A stretch of DNA of 64,000 bases from Sphingorhabdus contaminans (GTDB lineage Bacteria; Pseudomonadota; Alphaproteobacteria; Sphingomonadales; Sphingomonadaceae). Below the pieces are notes generated by a model. That model searched no databases and was not told where the DNA came from. It was given only the letters and a program-made list of their open reading frames with translations. Shown piece after piece: positions 46,832-56,634 of this stretch (positions are counted from its first letter, which is position 1; every line of letters starts with the position of its first letter). The position numbers and the translations under genes were made by a program. The stretch lies in assembly GCF_007280415.1 (NCBI RefSeq), contig NZ_VKKU01000001.1:372001-436000 (forward strand). The letters are read 5' to 3'.

Positions 46832-48391
46832 ATGGGTGACCCAACGACGGATATTCTGACGTTTGATGATTTCCTGAACTATTGGGCGGCTGAAAAGCCA
46901 GATGGCGTTGCTTTGATGGAAGCGGATAGAGCACAAACATATTCGGGTCTTGAGGAAGCCACAGCCAAAATTGCAACTATGCTGCTCAGTGCCGGATTGA
47001 AAAAGGGTGATCGCATTGTGTGGATCGGCAAGAATAGCGATCTGTATTTCAGCCTGTTCTATGGCGCTGCACGCGCGGGAATTGTAACGGTTCCAGTTGG
47101 ATGGAGGCTCGCTCCCTCGGAATGGGCTTACATTGTAAACGACACCCAAGCTCGGATGGTGTTCACTGGCGAGGAGTTCACTCTTATAGAAAAGACACTA
47201 GCGGATTCGGTTCCGCTTGTGGAACGTTTCGTCGGTGAACAGGAGGCTCGCCAGCAAATCGCAGAGGCTACGCGATCGACCTTTGATGCCTCCGGGCCGG
47301 ATGATGCCGTGCTACAGCTATACACTTCCGGGACGACAGGGCATCCCAAAGGAGCGGTTCTTTCCAATCGCAACCTGTTCGCGCTGCGAAAGAATAGTGC
47401 CGACCTTGACCTTGCCTATACCCGTTGGGATCCGGACGAAGTAGTACTCGTCGCCATGCCTTGCGCCCATATTGGGGGAACGGGCTTGGGCATTATGGCC
47501 ATCGCGTCGGGATTGCCGGCACTGATCTTGCCTGAATTTACACCCGACGGCGTATTTGACGCCATAGAAAAAAGGGGAGTCACCCGCCTTTTTGTGGTGC
47601 CGGCTGCACTGCACATCATGTTGCAGCATCCCCGTTGCACATCGGTCGATTACAGCCGTTTGCGCTATATTCTTTATGGTGCGGCGCCGATGCCGTTGGA
47701 ACTTCTACGCCAAAGTATCGCAGTGTTTGGAGCAGAATTTATTCAGGTTTATGGTATGACTGAAACCACCGGTACGATTGTAATGCTCCCGCCGGAGGAT
47801 CACGACCCCAACGGGAATGCGCGTATGCGGTCAGCGGGTAAGCCTTTGCCCGGTGTTGAAATCCGTATTGTGGATGGAAACCATAACGATCTGCCGGTGG
47901 GGGAGGTTGGCGAAATCTGGACGCGTTCTTCAAATAATATGATTGGATATTGGAATCTGCCTGAAGCTACCAAAGGCACGATGGCACAAGGCGGATGGAT
48001 TAAAACGGGTGACGCAGGCTATCTCGATGAAGATGGCTATTTATTCATCCATGACCGGGTGAAGGACATGATCATTTCAGGTGGTGAAAATGTATACCCG
48101 GCTGAAGTCGAAAGCGCTATTTTCGGTCACCCCGATGTGTTGGAGGTTGCTGTCATCGGCGTTCCCGATGAAAAATGGGGTGAGGCTGTGAAAGCCGTCT
48201 GCGTGCCAAAACCGGGATGCGAGGTTAAGCCGGAAAGTGTGATCGCATGGGCGCGCGAACGGATCGCCGGATTCAAAGTGCCGCGGAGTGTCGACGTCAT
48301 TCCCGCACTACCGCGAAACGCATCGGGCAAAATACTTCGAAAGGATTTGCGCGCACCCTATTGGGAAGGCCGAGATCGTCAGGTTAACTGA
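46832..48391 (+). CDS. Acyl-CoA synthetase / AMP-dependent ligase
   Basis: A 519-residue ANL-superfamily enzyme that activates a carboxylic acid through an acyl-adenylate. Motifs include the P-loop-like YTSGTTGHPKG at 164-174, YGMTETTGT, the hinge DRVKDMIISGGENVYPAEVE and the C-terminal catalytic lysine in RNASGKILRKDLR. The family is fatty-acyl/medium-chain CoA ligase; the exact acid is not readable. ATG 46832 follows a GGAGAGG ribosome site; an in-frame TTG six bases before it is less likely. The 3' end overlaps the convergent PAP2 gene by eight bases. Confidence 0.88.
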   Translation: MGDPTTDILTFDDFLNYWAAEKPDGVALMEADRAQTYSGLEEATAKIATMLLSAGLKKGDRIVWIGKNSDLYFSLFYGAARAGIVTVPVGWRLAPSEWAYIVNDTQARMVFTGEEFTLIEKTLADSVPLVERFVGEQEARQQIAEATRSTFDASGPDDAVLQLYTSGTTGHPKGAVLSNRNLFALRKNSADLDLAYTRWDPDEVVLVAMPCAHIGGTGLGIMAIASGLPALILPEFTPDGVFDAIEKRGVTRLFVVPAALHIMLQHPRCTSVDYSRLRYILYGAAPMPLELLRQSIAVFGAEFIQVYGMTETTGTIVMLPPEDHDPNGNARMRSAGKPLPGVEIRIVDGNHNDLPVGEVGEIWTRSSNNMIGYWNLPEATKGTMAQGGWIKTGDAGYLDEDGYLFIHDRVKDMIISGGENVYPAEVESAIFGHPDVLEVAVIGVPDEKWGEAVKAVCVPKPGCEVKPESVIAWARERIAGFKVPRSVDVIPALPRNASGKILRKDLRAPYWEGRDRQVN

Positions 48392-49538
48392 TCGATCCTT
48401 TTCTGAAGTCCATGGAAACAGTGCTGTCTAAGGCCGATCCTTCTCTTGGAATTGCCGCATCATAACCGGAAGCGACGCACCACCAATTTGCCAGTTTCCA
48501 GATTCCCCACATTCCAATGGCCGAGAAGATGCCGTCGACCGCATAATGCCAGCCGAGATGGATTGAGCCGATAAAGATGATCACGGCATAAGCGGTTGCT
48601 ACCCAGCCGATTAACTTGCCAAACCGAAACGCCAAGAAAACGTAAAGAACGGCGATTGCATTGTGTAGGGACGGCATTGCCGAGATGCCCATGCCAAAGC
48701 GATAGGTCTGGTTTTCATATCCACTCCAAAGCATTTCCTGCCATTCGACGGCCTGTGCAACGGTGTCCATTGAATTGCTTGCCGCATGCAGACGTTCCAT
48801 CAAACCCGCAAATTCTGGAGCAAGGGGAGAATTCAGATTGGCCAGAAAGCATGGGCCGGCCGAAGATCCGAGCCATGCACCGATAAAGCCAAGAAAAAAC
48901 CATGCACCGCCGAACGAGAGGAAAAAGCGTGCGCGCTCCTGGCGAGGGGCAAACAATGCGAACCCGGCTATCGCGACCGACAGTAAAATGACCCAAACAG
49001 AATAGAACAGATCAAGGGTAACGGTCGATTCAGGCGAGGTGAAGACGGCGTGCGTTAACTGCCAGGGATGGTATCCAAAGAAAAGAAACTGATCCATGCG
49101 CGCGAACGGCTCGTCGAGCCAGAAAGGCACGTAACGTGGCATCAACATTTTGAGCACGCTGAACGATGCAAAAAAGAAAGGCATCATAATGATTGGCGCA
49201 ACACGCGCTGCAAATAGATAGGGATTAAGTAGAGCAGCACGCCACTGGTCGATAACTTGATCAACTGCCGTCCGGTAATCGCGCACTATCGCTATCGCAA
49301 ATTGGCACAATATGCCGATGGACGCCACAAATGGGAGTAACCGCAAAGCTTTACCGCCATATCCTGCAATCATACCTATAGCCGATGTACCATTCAAATA
49401 AGACAGTATCTCGGCCGTCACGACCAATATTAAGAACATGGCAAACAGAGGGACGAGCCAAAGCAATTCCCGGTCGTCACCTTTGAACCGGATTAGGGTT
49501 GCACGTTTCGATTGTTCTTCGACAAGGGCCGTCGCCAT
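48384..49538 (-). CDS. PAP2-superfamily membrane protein, Aur1/Ipt1-like
   Basis: A 384-residue polytopic protein with about eight membrane helices. The PAP2 catalytic motifs are PSLH (289-292, in GISAMPSLHNA) and SIHLGWHYAVDG (325-336). The N-terminal CPSG-like position is GPCFLAN with a broad spacer. This PAP2_3 subgroup includes fungal Aur1 and bacterial inositol-phosphoceramide synthases as well as plain lipid phosphatases. In a sphingolipid-making order the former is an option but is not shown. It starts with an ATG and stands alone on the minus strand. Confidence 0.75.
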   Translation of the reverse strand: MATALVEEQSKRATLIRFKGDDRELLWLVPLFAMFLILVVTAEILSYLNGTSAIGMIAGYGGKALRLLPFVASIGILCQFAIAIVRDYRTAVDQVIDQWRAALLNPYLFAARVAPIIMMPFFFASFSVLKMLMPRYVPFWLDEPFARMDQFLFFGYHPWQLTHAVFTSPESTVTLDLFYSVWVILLSVAIAGFALFAPRQERARFFLSFGGAWFFLGFIGAWLGSSAGPCFLANLNSPLAPEFAGLMERLHAASNSMDTVAQAVEWQEMLWSGYENQTYRFGMGISAMPSLHNAIAVLYVFLAFRFGKLIGWVATAYAVIIFIGSIHLGWHYAVDGIFSAIGMWGIWKLANWWCVASGYDAAIPREGSALDSTVSMDFRKGSIS

Positions 49539-49643
49539 TCTTGGTACTCCTGATCCAGCTTTCTGTTAGAGCCCGCCCGTAAAGATACGGTTAACAAATG
49601 GTGAAAGTTGGCCGGGGCCAAAGCTGGTTCGGAAAAATGCCGT

Positions 49644-50939
49644 TTACCCGACCAGACGCAACTGCCGATGCTGAACCTGGCCTGGCTGATCGTGCCAGAT
49701 ACCGCGCACGTCATACACAATTTTGTCCGCCCGTTCCGCAAGCGGGATTGCTTTGAAGGCATCGTGATCGACAAGCGTAATGAGCATATCGCATTCCAGC
49801 AGGGCTGTGTCGATATCGATCAGACGTGCTCCTGTGCCATCAAACTCTTTCGGCAAGATCGACGCATACGGTTCTACGATCTGCACTCGCTGGCCAAAGC
49901 GCTGGGCGAGTTCGGCGGCAACTTTCATGGCGGGGCTTTCCCGGAAGTCATCGATATTCGCTTTAAATGCCAGTCCCATGCAACCAATTTTCGCGGTAGG
50001 GTTCGCTATGATCATATCTGTTGCACGCCGGATTACGTGGTCCACCTTTCCGTCGTTGACGTTACGAGCGGTTCGGATCAGGGGGCTGTGGTCAGGCGCG
50101 CTGTGAACGATGAACCAGGGATCAACAGCAATACAATGCCCACCCACGCCGGGTCCCGGATGCAGTATATTGACGCGAGGATGACGGTTCGCAAGTCTGA
50201 TAACCTCCCACACATTAAGGCCCATATGATCGGCCACAATCGACAATTCGTTGGCAAAAGCAATGTTCACATCGCGGAATGCATTTTCGACGAGTTTTGT
50301 CATCTCAGCGGAACGAGCATCGGTTGTAATGCACTCGCCACGAACAAACCTCTTGTAAAAAGTCAGCGCTTTTCGGGCGCATCGCGGCGTAATTCCGCCG
50401 ATTGAACGATCGTTATTAGTTAACTCTTCTAGTATACGTCCTGGCAAAACCCGTTCCGGACAATAGGCGATGGAAATGTCCGGAGTATCTTTGGCGATAC
50501 CCGGTATTTTCAGATCCGGTCGCAGATTAGCTATAAGGTCGCGTACCTTATCTGTGGTTCCAACCGGAGATGTGGATTCCAGAATGATGGTATCACCGGA
50601 TTTCAACACTGCGGCGATATTGGTGGCGGCATTCAACACGTAAGTAATGTCGGGCGCATGATTTTCGTCAAAAGGCGTGGGAACTGCGATGACGAAAACA
50701 TCAGAAGGTTCCACCATCAACGAAGCACGAAGCATTTTTCGTGCAACGACCCCTTGCACAAGACCGTCAAGATCAACTTCTTCTATATGGATTTCACCGC
50801 GATTGATTGTGTCTACCACATGCGGGTTTACGTCTACGCCGACAACATGGCATCCTGATCGAGCAATAACGGCAGCTGTCGGCAGGCCGATATAGCCAAG
50901 GCCCAGCACGCAAACGTCAGGTTTTTTGTCGACTAGCAT
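49644..50939 (-). CDS. wecC: UDP-N-acetyl-D-mannosamine dehydrogenase
   Basis: NAD-dependent four-electron oxidation of UDP-ManNAc to UDP-ManNAcA. The 431-residue UDP-sugar dehydrogenase has the dinucleotide motif VLGLGYIGLPTA near residue 11, ILESTSPVGTT, CPERVLPGR and the catalytic Cys269 in GVGGHCIAVDPWF; Lys215 is in the conserved AEMTKLVENA. It overlaps wecB by 23 bases, which supports the UDP-ManNAc assignment over UDP-glucose. Base composition is more AT-rich than in the flanking dcw region. Confidence 0.92.
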   Translation of the reverse strand: MLVDKKPDVCVLGLGYIGLPTAAVIARSGCHVVGVDVNPHVVDTINRGEIHIEEVDLDGLVQGVVARKMLRASLMVEPSDVFVIAVPTPFDENHAPDITYVLNAATNIAAVLKSGDTIILESTSPVGTTDKVRDLIANLRPDLKIPGIAKDTPDISIAYCPERVLPGRILEELTNNDRSIGGITPRCARKALTFYKRFVRGECITTDARSAEMTKLVENAFRDVNIAFANELSIVADHMGLNVWEVIRLANRHPRVNILHPGPGVGGHCIAVDPWFIVHSAPDHSPLIRTARNVNDGKVDHVIRRATDMIIANPTAKIGCMGLAFKANIDDFRESPAMKVAAELAQRFGQRVQIVEPYASILPKEFDGTGARLIDIDTALLECDMLITLVDHDAFKAIPLAERADKIVYDVRGIWHDQPGQVQHRQLRLVG

Positions 50940-52047
50940 TCCAAATGATCTCCGCTATGCGCTGGCTGGCCTTGCCATCCCCGAAGGGATTGTGCGCGCG
51001 GGCCATCGCCGAATAAGCGGTATCATCGTCCAAAAGAGTGAAAATTTCGGAAACTATGCGATTTTTGTCGGTGCCGATGAGTTTGGCGGTACCGGCTGTG
51101 ACACCCTCGGGCCGTTCTGTGGTGTCGCGCATCACCAAGACAGGCTTACCAAGGGCAGGAGCCTCTTCCTGCACGCCGCCGCTGTCGGTGAGCATGATGT
51201 GGCTTATCGAGAGTAGGCGGGCGAAATGCGGATAGTCCAATGGTTCGATCATCGCGACATTGGGTTCGTCGCCTAACATTTTGTCCATTACTACTCGTAC
51301 GTTTGGATTGAGATGAACAGGGAATATGCATGCCACATCGTCACGTGCCGCTATGGTTTTTATAGCAGAGGCGATACTTTCCATTCCGTCCCCGAAATTT
51401 TCGCGGCGATGGGTAGTGATGCCAATGATTTTCTTACCTGCGAAACGTGATTCTAACGTGGTTAAATTACCGGCAAGTTCCGGTCGGTGTGCGATACGAT
51501 CGGTTATCCAGTGCAAGGCATCAATCACTGTATTCCCCGTCACATAGACGCGGTCAGCAGGCACGGCTTCCGCCGTTAATGCCCCGGCGGATACCTCGGT
51601 AGGCGCAAAATGCTGGTCTGCGATCGCCCCGATTATCTTGCGGTTCACTTCCTCAGGCCAAGGTTGGTAGATGTCGTAACTGCGAAGTCCAGCTTCGACA
51701 TGGCTTACCGGTATCTGCCGATAGTAGGCGGTGAGAGCGCCTACCATAGCGGTCGCAGTATCGCCTTGCACGATAACGCGATTCGGTTTGGACCGGTCCA
51801 GAACTTGGCCGATCCCCTCTAAGAGTCGCGCTGTCAACGCGTCCAAAGATTGTCCCGGCTGCATGATATCGAGATCGTGGTCCGGGATGATGCCGGTGAT
51901 GCTGAGAACCTGATCCAGCATTTCACGATGCTGTGCGGAAACAAGTACTTCGCACTGCATTTTACTTTGTTGCTTTAAAGCATTGATAACCGGAAATAAC
52001 TTTATGGCTTCGGGGCGTGTGCCGAATATCACCATATTCTTGTACAT
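50917..52047 (-). CDS. wecB: UDP-N-acetylglucosamine 2-epimerase (non-hydrolysing)
   Basis: Interconverts UDP-GlcNAc and UDP-ManNAc. The 376-residue protein has the start motif IFGTRPEAIKLFPV, SHVEAGLRSYDIYQPWPEEVNR, ITTHRRENFGDG and TDSGGVQEEAPALGKPVLVMRDTTERPEG, all diagnostic. The ATG at 52047 follows an AGGAAA ribosome site; a 14-residue upstream extension is not needed. Product feeds WecC. No glycosyltransferases or polymer export genes are seen nearby. Confidence 0.94.
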   Translation of the reverse strand: MYKNMVIFGTRPEAIKLFPVINALKQQSKMQCEVLVSAQHREMLDQVLSITGIIPDHDLDIMQPGQSLDALTARLLEGIGQVLDRSKPNRVIVQGDTATAMVGALTAYYRQIPVSHVEAGLRSYDIYQPWPEEVNRKIIGAIADQHFAPTEVSAGALTAEAVPADRVYVTGNTVIDALHWITDRIAHRPELAGNLTTLESRFAGKKIIGITTHRRENFGDGMESIASAIKTIAARDDVACIFPVHLNPNVRVVMDKMLGDEPNVAMIEPLDYPHFARLLSISHIMLTDSGGVQEEAPALGKPVLVMRDTTERPEGVTAGTAKLIGTDKNRIVSEIFTLLDDDTAYSAMARAHNPFGDGKASQRIAEIIWNASRQKT

Positions 52048-52119
52048 CGTTATTTCCTGCGACCTTATCCGATTAAATAACGCTATCATTAAAGGACAAG
52101 TTGTTAAAAAGTCACGAAA

Positions 52120-53628
52120 TCACGATGATAAATTCTTAAGCGCGGCGCGATGCGAAGGGAAATTCTGAAGGCACCCCGATATGTATCGATCGATGTCGTC
52201 CATATCCGCCAGAGGCAAACCATCTGTTGATGCAACAAGCTTTTCATCCAGAGGGAAAGTGCCGTAACCGGCCAAAAGACAGTGCCAGGAAAGAGAAGTG
52301 TAGAATTGAGCAATGTTGAGATTCTGGATCACCTCATTCAAGTCGCCTCCTGAATACCAGGCAGTCATAATGGTCTTCAAATTGTCTGAGAGATTCCCGT
52401 TTAGAGCATTGTCGCGCCAATATTCCGTATCGGAACGTTGGTTCATACGATAATGCGCAACAATATAGTCGCGAATTCCGTCATAGCGTTCATTAAGGCT
52501 CCGGTTAAACTGTGTCGCGCCGGATTCCGTTTCACCGCCATTCTCATAAGCACGGATAAACCCCTCGACCGTTGCTTGCACAATATGAAGTGCCGTAGCT
52601 TCTAGCGGCTCTATAAAGCCCTGTGATAATCCGACTGCGAGGCAGTTCCTGACCCAACTGCGTTGGACGCGGCCTACATTCATCTTGAGGTGGCGCGCTT
52701 CGACTTCGCTATCGAGCATACCGAGATGTGCACGCAGCTCCGTTTCGGCGTCATCCTTGTCGATATATCGAGATGAATAGACATAACCATTACCGACGCG
52801 GTTCGTCAGCGGAATACGCCAAGCCCAGCCTGTCGATAGTGCCGTCGCACGCGTTTCGCTGAGGATATCGCCCTCCTCATTGGGGGAAGGCATCGCAACG
52901 GCGGCATTATTGAAAAGATTTTCTGCGAAGGGAAGGAAAGGCTCCCCAAACGTTTCCTGAATAATCGTACCACGAAACCCGCTGCAATCGACGAAAAAGT
53001 CGCCGCTGATGACTGCGCCATCCTTTGTTTGCAGTGATTCTACATTGCCAGCATTATCGAGCTGCACGTGCGTGACAGTATATTCCAGATGCTGGACATT
53101 CAATCGACTGGTCGCATGTTCCCGCAGCATTTTGCCAACAAGAACAGCATCAAAATGATAGCCGTAACCGATCGCGAATGGAAAATTGGGAGGGGCCAAT
53201 GGCGCACGTCCATTAGCTGCTATGGAAGCAGGCAGAAAAAATCGGTCGGGATGCGCCCATACATTGCGGCCCGTTCGTCGTGCGCGGGTATGGAAAGCAA
53301 ACTGCGGTTCTGTGAACAGATCGATCTGCGTGTGGAATGGATGAAAGTAACTTTCAAAGCCCGGTCTTTCGGACCAGCCGAAAAAACGGATGCCTGCTTT
53401 GTAAGTGGCGTTGCACTTAGGCATCCATTCAGCCTCGGCAATGCCTAGGGTGTCAAAGAAAGCCTTAAGCTGGGGAGTAGAGCCTTCGCCAACACCGATA
53501 ATCCCGATGTCAGGAGATTCGACCACTGAAATGCGATGATGCGGCCAGTGATGCGCGAGCAGGCAGGCGGCCATCCAACCCGCTGTGCCGCCCCCAAGGA
53601 CAACGAAGTGTTTGCGATCAGATGTCAT
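52120..53628 (-). CDS. Flavin-dependent tryptophan halogenase-family protein (copy 1)
   Basis: A 502-residue FAD protein of the Trp_halogenase family. The dinucleotide motif VLGGGTAGW begins near residue 10, the catalytic lysine position is Lys77 (NATYKAGIRF), and the WxWxIP signature appears as GWAWRIPL. The halide/Glu motif reads EPLEATALH, with Ala where characterised halogenases and copy 2 have Ser. No signal peptide is present, so it is cytoplasmic. It shares one base with the esterase start and is the last gene of the glucan operon. Function beyond the family is unknown; many such proteins in TonB-receptor loci have no known native substrate. Confidence 0.88.
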   Translation of the reverse strand: MTSDRKHFVVLGGGTAGWMAACLLAHHWPHHRISVVESPDIGIIGVGEGSTPQLKAFFDTLGIAEAEWMPKCNATYKAGIRFFGWSERPGFESYFHPFHTQIDLFTEPQFAFHTRARRTGRNVWAHPDRFFLPASIAANGRAPLAPPNFPFAIGYGYHFDAVLVGKMLREHATSRLNVQHLEYTVTHVQLDNAGNVESLQTKDGAVISGDFFVDCSGFRGTIIQETFGEPFLPFAENLFNNAAVAMPSPNEEGDILSETRATALSTGWAWRIPLTNRVGNGYVYSSRYIDKDDAETELRAHLGMLDSEVEARHLKMNVGRVQRSWVRNCLAVGLSQGFIEPLEATALHIVQATVEGFIRAYENGGETESGATQFNRSLNERYDGIRDYIVAHYRMNQRSDTEYWRDNALNGNLSDNLKTIMTAWYSGGDLNEVIQNLNIAQFYTSLSWHCLLAGYGTFPLDEKLVASTDGLPLADMDDIDRYISGCLQNFPSHRAALKNLSS

Positions 53629-54554
53629 TACCAGCGTTGAAGCATCCAGCTGAAGACGTCGTCAAGCCGTGCGGCCCAAGCATTTTCTTCATGCGGGGTG
53701 CCCACATAAACCTTACTTGAAAAATCCCGGCCTTTTTTCCAACCCGTCGCCATCAGCGCTGCATCCAGATTTTCCTGGTAAGGCTGATAAAAAGCATCTA
53801 GCGTTTCGGTGCCGTGATCAAACCAGATCCGCCGTCCGGCCGGTCTGCCGAGTTCTTCCTTCACAAAGCGGCGCCATCCTAAGAATATGTCATTTCGCTC
53901 TTCCGCGCTCCAATTGGGGTCCCCCAAAGGCAAATGTGTCGACACCGCACCGGCATGGCCAAATATGTGGGGATATCGAGTGATTGCATACAGCGAAATC
54001 AGTCCGCCCATGCTCGAACCGGCAATTGCCGTATGCTTGCGATCAGTCTTTGTCCGGTATTCGGCGTCTATACGTGGCTTCAACTCGGTGACGATAAATT
54101 TGAGATATTCGTCGGAAATAACCGGTTGATTATTGCTTTGCTTTTGTAGTTTCTGCCGCACTGCCGGGGATACAAAATCTAGCATTGGCTTTGGGAAATA
54201 CTGTCGTCCACGGTCAATGCCGGGTTGATCTATTCCTACAATGATAAACGGCTTTGTCTTTTTAGCGGCAATCAAGCGCAATGCTGATTTGTCGGCGGCC
54301 CATACTTTGTTGAAATTGGACCTTTTGGGATCAAAAAGATTTTGACCGTCGTGCATATACACAACACCATAGCGTTCTCGCGAATTGTCATAGCCAGGGG
54401 GAAGCCAAATCACCACTTTGGTCGGCGCCAGTACCCTAGAGGGCACCGGTCGGAGATCGACAAAACGTCCGTTTGCCTGACCAGATGCGCCTTGCGGCAC
54501 AAGCGCAAAAAGCCCTGCTGCAACACTAATCTTTAATAGGTTGCGCCGATCCAT
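53628..54554 (-). CDS. Tat-type exported esterase (alpha/beta hydrolase, esterase D family)
   Basis: A 308-residue hydrolase with a twin-arginine signal (DRRNLLKISVAAGLFALVPQGASGQ). The catalytic Ser181 sits in GSSMGGLISLYA, an Asp near WFDHGTETLDAF, and the likely His in GTPHEENAWA. VYMHDGQNLF is the usual esterase D/CE1 segment. It may deacylate an ester-substituted sugar or a siderophore-like ester; the locus favours a carbohydrate. The ATG at 54554 overlaps the GH97 stop, and the stop overlaps the halogenase start by one base. Confidence 0.83.
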   Translation of the reverse strand: MDRRNLLKISVAAGLFALVPQGASGQANGRFVDLRPVPSRVLAPTKVVIWLPPGYDNSRERYGVVYMHDGQNLFDPKRSNFNKVWAADKSALRLIAAKKTKPFIIVGIDQPGIDRGRQYFPKPMLDFVSPAVRQKLQKQSNNQPVISDEYLKFIVTELKPRIDAEYRTKTDRKHTAIAGSSMGGLISLYAITRYPHIFGHAGAVSTHLPLGDPNWSAEERNDIFLGWRRFVKEELGRPAGRRIWFDHGTETLDAFYQPYQENLDAALMATGWKKGRDFSSKVYVGTPHEENAWAARLDDVFSWMLQRW

Positions 54555-56614
54555 CACTTACCCTCCGCCGCTACCAGACGGATCGCAAAGCCGCCTCCTG
54601 GCGCCAGACGCATTGTGAGCGTGTCAGCGCTAGTCAGTTTTTTATTCTCAATCACAATCGAATGGCGTTTTTTCGTGCGGTAGTCCGCATCGTCCCCATC
54701 ACGGTATATTTCTGCGACATAGCTTTTGCCGGGCGTCAAAAAGTCCAGTTTAAAGGACACTGTACGTTCCTGCTCATCACCTACCGCGCCTACATACCAA
54801 TTCTCACCGTCGCGTTCTTTCCGTGCTATCGTGACATAATCGCCGATTTCAGCGTTGAGGACACGAGTGTCCTGCCAGTCGGTAGGTACATCCCGAATAA
54901 ACTTCATAGGTTCAGGATATTTGGCATAATTTTCCGGAGTATCCGCGACCATCTGCACGGGTGAATAGATTACAACGTAAAGAGCCAGTTGTTTAGCAAT
55001 GGTGGACAGCAGATCGCTGTCGTCACTACCTTTGAGGCTTAGAATGCCAGGCGTGAAATCCATGGGTCCTTCCAGCATTCGCGTAAACACGACATTGGCC
55101 TCATGTTCAGGCGGGTTTTTGCCGGGCCACGCGTTATACTCCATGCCGCGCATCCCTTCACGGGCAACCCAGTTTGGATAGGTGCGGTGCAAGCCGGTTC
55201 CCTTTACCGGTTCATGGCTGTCAATTCCGATTTTGTATTTTGCTGCTGCCTCGACGACACGCAATTGATGGTTCACCATCCATTGGCCTTGATGCCATTC
55301 GCGGTATTTTTTACCGTCAGGATCTTCGCGTTCCATCTGAGCCGCGTCGGTTACATACCCCGTTTTGACGACCATGTAATTATGGTCTGCCGCAAATTTG
55401 AAAGCTTTGTCGAACTGCTTTTCATAATGCGTCGCCGCACCGCCGGTTTCATGGTGGCCGATCAGGCGCACGCCCTTTTTCTTGCCGTATGCAACCAGCA
55501 TGTCGACATCAAAATCCTCGGTTGGTTGCGCAAAATCCATATCGTGTCCATTGCCGAACCAGTCACCATCCCAACCCACATTCCAGCCTTCGACAAGCAG
55601 ATGAGGGATTTTGTTGGCTGCCGCGAAGTCGATATAGCGTTTCACATTTTCATTTGTCGCGCCGTGCTTCGGACCACGTGCCCAGCTCCATTCGCCTTTA
55701 ATCATGTTCCACCACACACCCGCGAATTTGCCAGGTTTGATCCAACTGACATCGCCAAGTTTGTTCGGTTCATTCAAGTTGAGCATGAGATGGCTATGAT
55801 AGACGCCGGCTGCGTCATCGGCGATAATCAGCGTACGCCACGGTGTCGTCCAGGCACCTTTTTTCTGCACTTTCGGTGCCCCGGCGCCAGGGTGCAGCGC
55901 GGCACGTAGCGTTGTGCCCTCTGTGCGCGATACTGCCATACCTGAATAATCGACGAGTGCGGCTTCATGCAGTGCCACATGCGTGCCATCGGCCAGTTTG
56001 ATAGTGATTGGCGTGTCTGCATTGCTCACGGCGGACAGAGGTGTCTTATTATAAAGATATTCCTCCCGGTTCCACAAAAATGCCGGCTTCCACCACGCGG
56101 TTCCATCGCTGGCAAACACAAATTCCGTTAGTTCGTCGGCAATATTGGTTTCCGCCATATTAGGCTGTTCGGGAAATTCGTAACGGAAACCGACACCGTC
56201 TTCATAAAGGCGAAACGTAACGGTAAAAACGCGTGCAAGAGCCGTCGTCTCTTTGAAATGTACCTTAAGTTCACGATAGCGGTTGCGGATTGTTTTCCAT
56301 TCACCCCATGGTTGCGTCCAGTTTTCGTCGAAATCGCGCACTTCCTGTCCGGTGACGGATAAACGGCGGTCGATCTTGACCGCGTCGGTCAGCAGAAAAC
56401 CGAGCTTTGACGGTGCAAGTATCGGTTTGCCCTTGCGCGTTACAGCATAGGCTGCGCGGCCATCCCCATCGATTGAAACTTCAACCTTCACGGTGCCATC
56501 GGGGGACGATGCGCTAGCAAGAGGCGCCCCCTGTACCGATGCTGCCGCGAGCAAAGCGCCACCCAGCGCCACAACGCTCCGGACAATTTTCGGCTTTGAA
56601 TTTTTCTTGTCCAT
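54554..56614 (-). CDS. Alpha-glucosidase, GH97 (SusB-like)
   Basis: A 686-residue glycosidase. The signal peptide is MDKKNSKPKIVRSVVALGGALLAAASVQG, so it works in the periplasm. The N-terminal beta-sandwich is followed by a TIM barrel with HLLVEGWNVGWDGDW, RLIGHHETGG (Glu389), IGIDSHEPVKGTG (Glu468) and MEYNAWPGKNPPEHE (Glu492, Glu504), which hold the acidic active-site residues of GH97. Inverting family members of the SusB type cleave alpha-glucosidic bonds of maltooligosaccharides. A GAGGAGA ribosome site supports the ATG at 56614. Confidence 0.92.
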   Translation of the reverse strand: MDKKNSKPKIVRSVVALGGALLAAASVQGAPLASASSPDGTVKVEVSIDGDGRAAYAVTRKGKPILAPSKLGFLLTDAVKIDRRLSVTGQEVRDFDENWTQPWGEWKTIRNRYRELKVHFKETTALARVFTVTFRLYEDGVGFRYEFPEQPNMAETNIADELTEFVFASDGTAWWKPAFLWNREEYLYNKTPLSAVSNADTPITIKLADGTHVALHEAALVDYSGMAVSRTEGTTLRAALHPGAGAPKVQKKGAWTTPWRTLIIADDAAGVYHSHLMLNLNEPNKLGDVSWIKPGKFAGVWWNMIKGEWSWARGPKHGATNENVKRYIDFAAANKIPHLLVEGWNVGWDGDWFGNGHDMDFAQPTEDFDVDMLVAYGKKKGVRLIGHHETGGAATHYEKQFDKAFKFAADHNYMVVKTGYVTDAAQMEREDPDGKKYREWHQGQWMVNHQLRVVEAAAKYKIGIDSHEPVKGTGLHRTYPNWVAREGMRGMEYNAWPGKNPPEHEANVVFTRMLEGPMDFTPGILSLKGSDDSDLLSTIAKQLALYVVIYSPVQMVADTPENYAKYPEPMKFIRDVPTDWQDTRVLNAEIGDYVTIARKERDGENWYVGAVGDEQERTVSFKLDFLTPGKSYVAEIYRDGDDADYRTKKRHSIVIENKKLTSADTLTMRLAPGGGFAIRLVAAEGK

Positions 56615-56634
56615 GTTGCGTCTCCTCTTCGCGA

